Shown here: piece by piece, positions 1-8,394 of the stretch | Position numbering within the stretch: position 1 is the first letter of the stretch | Layout of the letters: each line of letters begins with the position of its first letter | Source: Astrothelium macrocarpum | Taxonomy: Eukaryota; Ascomycota; Dothideomycetes; Trypetheliales; Trypetheliaceae | Direction of reading: 5' to 3' | DNA: 18,292 nt | NCBI GenBank assembly: GCA_021030915.1 | Contig: JAGEMR010000253.1 | Location: 1-18,292 of the forward strand | The notes under the pieces: generated by a model | The model's database searches: none | Seen by the model: the letters and a program-made list of their open reading frames with translations, nothing else | What the model was told of the DNA's origin: nothing | Position numbers and translations under genes: made by a program

Positions 1-46
1 ATTTTAACTTTTTTAACACAACAACAATATATAATAATTATTAAAA

Positions 47-1745
47 TTAATTGCTATTTTCTTCTTCAGAAGGTAGAAAATCTATCTGACAGATTCGCGT
101 ATTATATCCGGACTGTTTGTAATTATTATAATATCGTATACATCGTTTATTATCTTCTATACGATCATCCTCTTCATATATATCATCTTCTACAATTTCA
201 ATAACATCCTTTTGGGATTATAATATATCTATTTTTAATATATTAAATGATCTTTTAATATGTAATCGAATTTTTTTGATTTTTTGATATTTGTTTAATA
301 TTTTATTTATCGTATAAAAATTTTTATTTTCTATTTTTAATAATATTAATTCATATATTAATTTTATAATATTTTTCGTTTATATATTAATTAAATCATA
401 TAATTAATTTGAAGAATTATTTTGATATTTTATAATTCGAAATTTCAGATTTATAAAATTTTATATAATATTTTTTATAATTTTAAATATATTTGAATTA
501 ATAAATATAATATTTATTGAATGAAAATTTAATGATATAAATATCTTAAATTTGAAATTTAATTGATTAATTATTCTTTCTGAATCGTATAAAATAAAAT
601 CAATTATTCGGAATTCTATTTATATATTTTTTTCATTTATTAAAATAAAAAAAAATTTTTTAAAAATAGAAAAAAAATCATCTTTTATAATATATATGAA
701 TTGCGATCATATTAGATATTCAATTTTTTTATTATACGAAATTTTTAAAAGATTAAAATATTTTATATCAAAAGATTAAAAAATATACGATAAATACGAA
801 AATATATAAAATATAATAATATCCATTTTTTTATAATAATTATTAAATTTGATAAAATGATGATTATTATAATTATCAAAAATAAAAAATCGATATTTAT
901 TGATTATATAAAATTTTATATATTTTTCGAAATATTATAATTAATTTAAATTAATTTTATTTATTATTCAATCATTTATATTTAAATGGATTCATCAGAT
1001 GATGAAAAATTTGTTATTTATATATTAAAAAAGGAAATGGTATTTATTTTTTATAATCATATATGAAAATATTATCCAATCATTCGTATAAATATTCTGA
1101 ATTATCAAAATTCATTTTCGATTATCAGATTATTTTATATGAGACCTTCTTTTATGATTTAAAATAATAATAATTTTTATATATAATAGAATTCCCATTA
1201 AAAAACCAATTTCGTTAAAATTATAAATATCTATATCAATAATATTATATTTATTAATTATATTTTATATAAAATCAAATTAATTTTGTATAATAATAGA
1301 ATTTTCAATTAATATTTTTTAATAATTAATTTTCTATCAGAATTATATTTTAAATAATGATTATCGTTATATAAAATTTATAATTTATCGAAATTTGATA
1401 TATAATATATTTCGAATTTCGTGTAAATAATCAGTTATATTTTGAATATCATTTTATTTAAATAAAAAATCGTGATTGATTAAATTTATAATATGATTTA
1501 AAAATATCTTCTTTTTTATTTCAATTAGATTTATTGAATTGATTAAAATATCATATTATGATTATCAATTATCGTATTGAATAATAAATATCGTACGAAA
1601 AATTTTATAAATCTTAGAAATATATTTTATATTAAATTTTGGATTTTGTATAATAATTTGAAATATTATTAAAATTCTAATTTCATTTGAAATAGATTGT
1701 ATATTCGTATATGAAATAATTTGTTGAAGAAGTTCCAATGATACG
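47..1745 (-). pseudogene. pogo/Fot1-type transposase of element B (DDE superfamily), RIP-inactivated
   Basis: Would cut and rejoin the element at TA sites in the nucleus. Read N to C on the minus strand: a helix-turn-helix of the CENP-B/psq type at about 1567-1700 (pattern QNPKFNIKYISKIYK); a second DNA-binding part near 1400-1550; the first catalytic block DIYNFNEIGFLMG, where the Asp codon 1214-1216 is now Asn; the second block with Asp 875-877 (DNYNNHH, from a DGH..HH type); the third, SFDIKYFNLLK, with Asp 767-769 (from QPLDV); and a C-terminal knuckle-like RC..Y...GYNTRIC before the stop at 47-49. About 550 codons, usual for the family. Many TAA/TGA codons, Gly-to-Asn/Asp and His-to-Tyr changes fit G-to-A and C-to-T transitions. 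The exact start codon cannot be fixed. Confidence 0.85.
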
Positions 1746-1749
1746 GAAT

Positions 1750-1801
1750 CGGGGCGGAGGTGTCCGCTCGCTATGAGTGTCCGCTCGCTATGCAGATACG
1801 T
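1750..1801 (-). repeat. Terminus of element B with tandem 16-bp subterminal repeat
   Basis: A GC-rich island in an otherwise AT-only stretch. It holds two identical 16-mers, GTGTCCGCTCGCTATG at 1760-1775 and 1777-1792, separated by one base, and ends in ACGT (1798-1801) followed by TA. Subterminal direct repeats are typical transposase binding sites in Fot1/pogo elements. The matching inverted copy is not in the window, so its status as a terminal inverted repeat is inferred. Confidence 0.75.
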
Positions 1802-1803
1802 TA

Positions 1804-2320
1804 ATTATTAATTATATAATAATTCAAATTAATCTGAAATAATTTTTGAATTTTTTTATAATATTTTTTGATAATTATAAAATTGATTGAATTTGATTTT
1901 AAAAATTAATTATATATTAATAAATTGTTTTATTTAATATTTATTAATAAATTCATTTTCATATAATCGTAATAAAAAATTAGTCATATTTTTTATATCA
2001 GAAAAATATAATAAAAATTCTTTAGAATTTTAATCAAATATATATTTGATTAATAATTATTCTTTAAATTGATTTAATTTATAATTTTATATATATATTA
2101 ATATATATTATTATCGGTTATTTATTTTATCGTATAAAATAAATTCGGAGATATTATATATTTTTATAATTATATATTGATTTAATTTTTGGCCAGATTT
2201 TTTTACGGTTTTAATTATATTAATAATAAAAATAATATTCTTCTTTTTCGTATAAATTGGTATAATGGTTAAAAAATTATAACGCGACGAAAATTTAAAT
2301 GGTTTTTTGATACGGAAAAT
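1804..2320 (-). pseudogene. N-terminal part of pogo/Fot1 transposase A, RIP-inactivated
   Basis: Minus-strand reading gives an open stretch at 2111-2254 with a psq/CENP-B-type helix-turn-helix (NQYIIIKIYNISEFILYDK, from an AAKIYN..STLYDR-type sequence). After stops this continues into FKEQLLVKYIF-like and FSDIKNMTNFLLR-like segments, the usual LEE..IVKYI and VEDMANRLL blocks of Fot1 transposases, and then KIISD-FELLYN before element B interrupts. The open frame runs on to 2359 only because the terminal repeat is translatable there; the first residues up to about 2320 are therefore not the authentic start. No catalytic residues are in the window. Confidence 0.8.
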
Positions 2321-2361
2321 GTGCGGCTGGGTGATATGCGCGGCTGGGTGGTAAACCACGT
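2321..2361 (-). repeat. Terminus of element A with duplicated subterminal motif
   Basis: GC-rich island with two copies of a GCGGCTGGGTG motif (2323-2333 and 2340-2350), 17 bp apart, then GGTAAACCACGT and TA. Same architecture as the end of element B (two subterminal copies, outer ACGT, flanking TA) but a different sequence, so A and B are distinct families. Confidence 0.72.
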
Positions 2362-3146
2362 TAGCTTTTTTTTATAAAGTTTTTTATTTCAATAATCTTT
2401 TTCAATCAAAAATTTATACAATTTTGAAAATCTGATTTTCTTTTTTGATAATTTTAATATCTGAATTAATGATTGGTCTTTTTTAATAAGATACTCTATA
2501 TAATGATTTATTCTAAATAATTATAGATGATTTTATATAACCAAAAGAGATTTTATTTTTAGTGATCAAATTCAAGCAAATTTGATTGAGGAATTTATTG
2601 AGATTCAAATCATTAGCTGATTTGAAGGAATAACTGAAGCCATAGAGCTATATTTTAACAGGTGAGATCTAAATACGGAAATCACGGCTCATTCTCAGCT
2701 GATCTAACCCAATTAGATATCATCTTATTAGTTTTTATCTCATTTTATAATATTTATCAAAATCAAATATTTATATCAATTATATTGTCAAAGCTAAATT
2801 ATTGATTGTACTAATTAATAAGAACTAAGTACAAAGAAAGAGAAGTTCATTTGCTCAGCTGAATTGTACATATATGTCCAACACATGTACTAGTCAAATT
2901 GGAAACAGGGTCCTTTTCTTTTCTTTTCTTTTTTTTTTTCTTTTTTTTTCGTTTTCATTAAATTGGAAACTAAGATATATAACAATTGTTGACACAATTT
3001 AGATTTAAATATTTAATTAAGGTGCGCAGCGTGGGACTGTGCTGAGGTGCCCCTGGAGCGGACCACTAATATCTGACGTCTGTGTCTTCATTCAGAAGTC
3101 GTTCCGGTGGCTTCTGCAATTCTTCCCATCGCTCTTCGTGAAAAAG
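2362..3146. other. Intergenic region upstream of the oxidoreductase gene
   Basis: No credible gene. It is moderately AT-rich up to about 2850 without the near-total G/C loss of the neighbouring transposon block. A pyrimidine tract lies at 2911-2956, then a more GC-rich segment from about 3020 that is probably the 5' leader of the following gene. No clear TATA box was seen. The reading frame is open from 3039 but the first family-like residues start at 3147. Confidence 0.5.
2896..2970 (+). repeat. Pyrimidine (TTTTC) tract flanked by an 11-bp direct repeat
   Basis: AAATTGGAAAC occurs at 2896-2906 and again at 2960-2970, on either side of a pure C/T run (2911-2951, mostly TTTTC units and T runs). 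Long pyrimidine tracts upstream of genes are common in fungal promoters; the flanking repeat suggests local duplication or slippage. Confidence 0.5.
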
Positions 3147-4721
3147 ATGTCGGTCATCTCTCGGGTCTCCGTACTAAAGGAATTAGTCTCGCAAGATTGT
3201 GAGGTATTGACAGACCAGAACAACACTATGTTCATTGAGCGCATGAAACGATGGTCTGATATCAATAAAAAGATTCCTGCTGCCATAGTTCTTCCCAAAT
3301 CAGAAGCAGACATTCAGAAAACTGTAACGACTGCGCTCCTTGCATTTTTAATGTGTTGGCTGATATTTTGGTGCAGGTACAATGGGCCGTCCGGTCGCTG
3401 ATTCTTTTTGTGGTCAAGGGTGGCGGCCATAGCGAATGGTCCACCATTGGGAACAATGGCATTATCATCGATCTGAGTCTTTTCTCGGGCTTAGAAATTA
3501 ACAAAGATTTTAGAACAGCCAAACTAAGAGGCAGCATTCTATCAAAGGAAGTGGCAGAGCGCCTTGCATCTGAAGGAATGTGCACTGGTATGCCCATATT
3601 ACAGGCCAATTCAATGCTACTTGGTTCATTGTTACTGATAAAAGATATTCAGCATTAGGAAATGGCAATACTGTAGGCGCCATCGGCTATTTTCTTGGGG
3701 GGGGGCTTCGATTATTACCTCTGTCCTTGGCTACGGCTCAGATCAGATTGTTTCGGCCCGAATGATATCCGCAAACGGTGATTTGATCGAAGTAACTGAA
3801 GAAAGGTATCCAGCTCTCTTATGGGCAGTACGGGGAGCTGGGCAATTCTTCGGCCTTGTAACTGAGCTTACAATTCAGTGTCACCCATTATCAGCATTGG
3901 GCAACAATAAAGGCACGATCTGGGCAGGCAGCTTTGTGTTTCCACTGGATCAAATTGCAGATGTTTGCTCAGCCATGAAGGCTATTGTCAATAACGATCA
4001 TTACGCAACTGCCGGATTGATGATGATCATGGCTCCACCTCCAGCTCGAGCACCGTCTCTTGTTATCGCGGCAAGGCACACTGGGGACCTTCAAAATGCC
4101 CATGAAGCGTACAGCGCTCTTTACGATCTTAAACCTCTTGTAGCAAACGGAGGTGAAGTACCCATACAAAACACTAGCGATGGTCGCGAAGTGATTGGAG
4201 CAAAAGGAGATTTTAAGCGCTTTGGGGTTGTGGGTCTTCAAAATTTCGATGCAGATGCCTTTCTTCAGGTCTCTGATATTTGGAAAGAGATGATCACTGA
4301 GTGTCCTGATGCCATTAACACTGCATTCAATTTTCAATGGGATTCAAGGGCTCCAAAGCCTCCGGAATTTGACTCCGCTATGAGCCTCCATGACACGCGT
4401 TTCTGGCAGTATGTTGATTCAATTTCCAATTTAAAGCTTCATAAGAATCGTGTTGGATGCGCTGACATATAGTGGCTTCCAAGGAATAATTTGATATGGC
4501 ACACGGACCCCAAAAACCGTGCCAAGGTAGACGAGTACAACGATAGATCAATTGCTCTTATGCGTGGGCCCGACAAGGACAATTATATTGACTTTCAGAA
4601 CGGCACGAGAATCAATCCGATTGAGCGACGGTACCGACATGCCACAAAATTAGCCCGCTTGAGGGCATTAAAACAGGAATGGGATCCAAGGGGAGTTTTT
4701 ACAGATCAGTTGCTCCAATAA
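3147..4721 (+). CDS. FAD-linked oxidoreductase, berberine-bridge-enzyme type (one frameshift)
   Basis: Flavin-dependent oxidase of the PCMH/BBE family; substrate unknown. Four exons: 3147-3323, 3377-3587, 3653-about 4412, 4473-4721. Intron 1 (53 nt) and intron 2 (65 nt, GTATGC...ACTGAT...CAG) restore frame exactly. The FAD domain has KGGGHS, whose His (about residue 77) is the usual covalent FAD site; the second, Cys, attachment position looks like Asn, so attachment is probably single. RGAGQFFGLVTELT is the second FAD segment; the C-terminal BBE domain ends WDPRGVF. At 3697-3705 there are nine Gs where ten would keep frame; with the missing base the product would be 465 aa, normal for the family. 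Intron 3 ends at a good CTGACATATAG, but its GTATGT donor (4409) is out of phase; GTTGAT at 4413 is in phase. No signal peptide is evident. Pseudogene or sequencing error cannot be separated here. Confidence 0.82.
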
Positions 4722-5361
4722 CGCTATGTGTTAGAGAATCTGGTGCCAGTTTCGGCTCAGTTTGCCGCCGCTTTTGCTCTCTCGGCCCGCCAAAACCAGG
4801 ACGTGGGCAACAATGTCTAATTTTAGCGCAGATTAATTTAGCTTTTGCTCGGTCAGATATAGCTGTGACACTGCTCAACTCGAAAGCTTTTCAGCCTTTC
4901 GCACTTTTGTACCTTCATGTGCGTTCCATATTTGTCTCTTGCTTCTCATATTCCATCAGCGGGCCAGAACAAGCATAAAAGAAAAGCCAAATCAAAAGGA
5001 AGACCAAGGAAGAAAACAGCAAAAAGAACACAGAGAAAAGATACACAAAGGATAAGAAACAACAAAAAAGAAAAAACAATCAACAACAAATCACACACTA
5101 ACTGTCGTTAACAAAAGAAAATCATAGAGACACAAAAAAGCAGGTTAGTTCTGTAAAGCCGTTTTATTGAAACAAAGGTACTACTCCTTGGATTCTATCT
5201 AAAATTGACAATAAAGATGCTGCTACGCTGGGTACAAAACCATGGCTTGACTGACCTACCATGTAGTATTCACTCAGATTGGAACTTTCTATATTAACGC
5301 ACTATTATACGACTCTGACAAGGCTTCCGTGACTCGAATTTTGGTGATAGAAAATACCACG
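4722..5361. other. Intergenic region with purine-rich stretch
   Basis: No supported gene. The first part is probably the 3' untranslated region of the oxidoreductase gene. From about 4968 to 5125 the plus strand is strongly A-rich with few T (repeated AAGAAA/ACAAAA words), which gives lysine-rich spurious translations. The rest leads into the next gene; the start chosen there, ATG at 5362 (ACGATGG), has a good initiation context. Confidence 0.5.
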
Positions 5362-6354
5362 ATGGCAACCGATTACTCAATTGAATATTATCACCACAGG
5401 TCTCGATGGAATCCGGAGTGGAAGAATCACTACGAAAATCTTACGAATGAATTGACCGGTCGGGAACTCACAAAAGAAGCAGGCAATCGTCCACATTGGG
5501 ACGTTTTTCTTGGATCTCGAGATGATTACGACTATTTCTTGTATCAGGGCTTTCTTTTTCTCGCCAAGCCATGGGTAGACCCAGATGCAAGCAATTTTTT
5601 GGGCTCAAGCCGTATGATTGATGACAATGATGTCGAGCCAGAACACCCTTTCGATGTGCCTTCAGGGCATGGCTACGAGTTATACACTCTAAGCACGTCT
5701 TATGTGTCCTCCATTCCAACTCCTGAAAAGGCTGTTTTAGTACCAGAGCAGGATCGGTATTACGTAAAGATGGGATTTGACCACGTTATGATACCATCTC
5801 TTTCGGCTCGAAAAGCTGCTGGGGTACTAGAGGATGAACCAGACGGGATGTTTGACCCCTCTCTGGTACCACCTTCGGAAAATGAAGTCTCATCGGCTTC
5901 TGTTGTCGATGACAGCGCTCCCAGAGTGAGTGATGCTGGTGCCTTTGGAAACTCAATCAGTCTTGAATCAGTGAGGCAGTCTCAGAGTCTGTCGAAGCAG
6001 AGTTTATATTTTCAACGCTTCATTCTGTTGGGGTGGCTAGAAGCGAGACACAAAGACGACTTGGAATGGCCAAGGAAAGCTACACCGTTTTATATCGTCA
6101 AAGTACTGGCACCCCCAGAGCGCATTGGAATGTGGATTCTAGCAGAGTTGCCGCGTATGGCTGAAGGTGAAGACGTGTTTGACACCGACTACTGGAACGA
6201 CTTGACAGATGAGTTTGACTATTGGCGTCAGTATCGTATTTGGGCATTGCCTGGTTCAAGGGAAAAGCTTGCGTATGCTCGTATCAAAGACGACCAACCA
6301 GAAGGTGTATTTGATCTAGAGTTGTGTGGACAGTCTATGTTTGTGATTAGTTAA
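5362..6354 (+). CDS. Hypothetical orphan protein, 330 aa, intact, intronless
   Basis: I do not recognise this family. It is the longest uninterrupted reading frame in the window and needs no intron. The start is the ATG at 5362 in context ACGATGG; the frame is open a little further upstream only through a GTG at 5329. The product is acidic and rich in Trp and Tyr. Roughly residues 1-155 form one region (HWDVFLGSRDDYDYF, then a YELYTLSTSYV segment). About 165-215 is a Ser/Glu/Pro/Asp-rich low-complexity linker. About 215-330 is a second region with LGWLEARHKDDLEWP and DTDYWNDLTDEFDYW. No signal peptide, membrane segment or catalytic motif was seen, so it is probably an intracellular soluble protein. 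It may be lineage-specific. It shows no RIP-like decay, in contrast to its neighbours. Confidence 0.75.
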   Translation: MATDYSIEYYHHRSRWNPEWKNHYENLTNELTGRELTKEAGNRPHWDVFLGSRDDYDYFLYQGFLFLAKPWVDPDASNFLGSSRMIDDNDVEPEHPFDVPSGHGYELYTLSTSYVSSIPTPEKAVLVPEQDRYYVKMGFDHVMIPSLSARKAAGVLEDEPDGMFDPSLVPPSENEVSSASVVDDSAPRVSDAGAFGNSISLESVRQSQSLSKQSLYFQRFILLGWLEARHKDDLEWPRKATPFYIVKVLAPPERIGMWILAELPRMAEGEDVFDTDYWNDLTDEFDYWRQYRIWALPGSREKLAYARIKDDQPEGVFDLELCGQSMFVIS

Positions 6355-6532
6355 TTTTGAAGTCTGGGACCAAGAGAATGTCACTGGCACAGATCAAGAT
6401 ACCACAAAAGCGTGACTGATGGAGACAGTGGCAACATATCATCGACTCATACAAGCTTTTCTCTACGACTTGGAGTAAATAAATTAGAAATGCAGAGTTG
6501 TATACTACAGTAGATCTTGAATCATTGTTTCC

Positions 6533-7881
6533 ATGGCGAATACTGAAGAACCACGCTGGCCTGGCCGGAACAGCTGGGAGTATCCTATGATATATATTAT
6601 CAACGACGAAGACACAGTGTACAGCAATGATACTCATAAATCTTGGCTTAAAAGTTACCATAGCCGCCAGAAAAGTCACACAGTTCAAAAAGCGGTCAAA
6701 CGGATCAATACATGCCTTGAAAAGTTCTTGAATCGCGTCAAGGAGAGTATGAAGATTCTGTCCGCAGTAAAAGAGCATCGAGCAAAAATAAATGTTGGAA
6801 ATATTAATTTTTTATCCCGGTTTAGTCGCCTTCTCTTTCGAATCGGTTTTCAGTGTACGGGATTTTTTGATATGACTACTAGATGGATAGTTAAAAAAAA
6901 CACAATTAAGAAGAATAACTTCGATAAAGATGATATTAATCAGCTTGTTAAAGGACAAAAACGGGTTGAGACAAAGATTACAGAGCTCAAAGAAATAGAA
7001 CAAAGCTTGAAAGAGAACTTTCCATTGTCTGGTAAGCACTCTTAATTGCCACTCCTTCTCCCCATTTTTCTTTTCATAAACACAGGAAAGGATAACAGAG
7101 AAAAAACACATATACTGACTTTATGATAGAAGAAGATAAGTCTATATCCTTCGGATTCGGAAACAAATGGATCTACCGCAGCCCAGAAGAGATTCTCATC
7201 TTAATCATTCGACTACGGTTCGATATCGATAAAGAAATCAAAGAAAAGCGAGAGGAACCTGAGCATGAGAAAGATAGATTGCGGAAATTTTTGAAATATC
7301 TTCTATCAACAGATCATAGTTTGTGTATTCGGTAAGATGACGGATGTCTTGATTCTCTTGGACCGGATACGCTTTGTCTTGACGAGACTTGTAAGAGAAT
7401 CGGAATATCGAGACCGAGATGGCCGAACCCGGGCCTCGAAAGCCACAAATGGTTCATATCTCTTGTTGAGCAATCAAGACACATAAGAGTAAGGGACGCT
7501 GCCCTTCAAAACGAACTCCAAAGGGTGGAAGATATTCTTCCCGGTGGCATTAAACTAGATGGAATAAGTCATATGCCGGGAACAGAGTGGGAAACGTCCC
7601 AGAGAGAGATCTTGGACGATTCTCGCACCGCGTTGTCAACATTCAGAGAACATATATGGCAATCGATTGGCAGAAACCTCAAACCAAAACGTCAGTGTCG
7701 AAAATGTCAATTCCTTTATCGCAATGTCGTCCTTGTCTACGGCAATGAGGAGATTATTTACGGACGTGCCTTATCTAGCAAAGGCGTGAAAGTCGACAGA
7801 CCACAGGGAACGTGTGGGGAGGATTGTCTTGAATCTGAGCAGTTGTATGTCTTGAGAGAGTGCGATCGTCCGGAGACGTAG
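6533..7881 (+). CDS. Hypothetical orphan gene, spliced, with an in-frame stop or second intron
   Basis: Family not recognised. Exon 1 is 6533-7031 from ATG at 6533. A 98-nt intron (7032-7129, GTAAGC ... CTGAC at 7115 ... TAG) joins it in frame to 7130 onward. The frame then meets TAA at 7333-7335 and continues open, in the same frame, to TAG at 7879-7881. Either the protein stops at 234 aa, or an intron beginning GTAAGA at 7332 and ending AG at 7412 removes the stop, giving 389 aa. A third option is that the stop is a CAA-to-TAA change and the gene is dead. The N-terminal half is basic with heptad-like Lys/Glu/Leu segments (about residues 125-165), possibly coiled coil, followed by a charged helix-like KEIKEKREEPEHEKDRLRK. 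The C-terminal part has CRKC and CGEDC pairs that could bind a metal. Confidence 0.5.
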
Positions 7882-8394
7882 AAGACGGCACAATTGGGCC
7901 CAGTGTCCGTAGTGGTTCGGATGCTTGGCGGGCGGATCGAATTGGATCGACTTTCTGGTGGATCAAGATCCATGGTCAGCGCTGGTTGGTCGGGTTAGAA
8001 TCTGTTGGTGATACTGATCCGGATCATCCGGATCCACTTACTTATCTAGCTTCCTCTTGCCATACATAGTTTCTGATTGCTTTGTATGATGTAGCTGTGA
8101 ATACCCCGGCCACATTCCCCCTATTGAACTTTGTAGATGTGGAGATTTGATGTTGTCGGAGACTTGGAAGAGTTTTGAAGGATCAGAAGCCATGGTGATA
8201 GCGTTTTAAACTGATTCGTACGTGTTGTGATGCGCGTGAAGCGTGTGAAGTTTGTGTTCTGAATGGCAATATAAGAACCCAAACTCAAATATATAAGAGA
8301 TCCAACTTGCCTGTACCACCTGCCTCCATCGAATCTATCCACTTCCATTCAATACAGTTACATTCTGATCACCCAGCACTTGCTTATTGTTGTT
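7882..8394. other. Intergenic region and probable promoter of the hAT transposase
   Basis: The frame of the previous gene stays open for about 45 codons past TAG 7879-7881, so its 3' end may once have extended here. Short GATC-rich inverted words (GGATCAAGATCC near 7960-7971; GATCCGGATCATCCGGATCC near 8015-8035) are visible. Closer to the next gene, TATAAG words at 8270-8300 followed by a C-rich leader could serve as promoter for the ATG at 8395. Nothing else is supported. Confidence 0.4.

Larger units (their letters stand above)
1..1801 (-). mobile_element. pogo/Fot1-like DNA transposon B, RIP-degraded, left end outside window
   Basis: Cut-and-paste DNA transposon of the Tc1/mariner superfamily, pogo/Fot1 branch, read on the minus strand. 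The start is the GC-rich terminus at about 1750-1801, which ends in ACGT next to a TA (1802-1803), as expected for TA target sites. The interior encodes a recognisable but stop-riddled transposase ending at 47-49. The opposite terminus must lie just left of base 1. It sits inside element A: the A transposase reading breaks off directly at the ACGT end of B, just before where its first catalytic aspartate should appear. Family identity rests on motif reading by eye. Confidence 0.82.
1802..2361 (-). mobile_element. pogo/Fot1-like DNA transposon A, 5' remnant interrupted by element B
   Basis: One end of a second pogo-like element. Its GC-rich terminus ends at 2361 (ACGT, then TA at 2362-2363), and the transposase reads leftward from it until element B begins at 1801. 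Both A and B end in ACGT next to TA, which supports related elements with TA target duplication. The catalytic part of A would be on the far side of B, outside the window. Base composition returns to normal immediately right of this end. Confidence 0.8.

Noticed and set aside
2111..2359. An 82-aa small protein starting at 2359
   Set aside because: The first third is a translation of the transposon terminal repeat and the rest is the helix-turn-helix of a broken pogo transposase; not an independent gene.
3262..3609. Minus-strand open frame
   Set aside because: Antisense shadow of the FAD oxidoreductase exons and introns, which have clear family motifs on the plus strand.
3969..4337. Minus-strand open frame
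   Set aside because: Antisense to the conserved third exon of the oxidoreductase gene.
4970..5111. Lysine/arginine-rich small ORF ending at 5111
   Set aside because: Product of an A-rich low-complexity stretch; no start context or conserved content.
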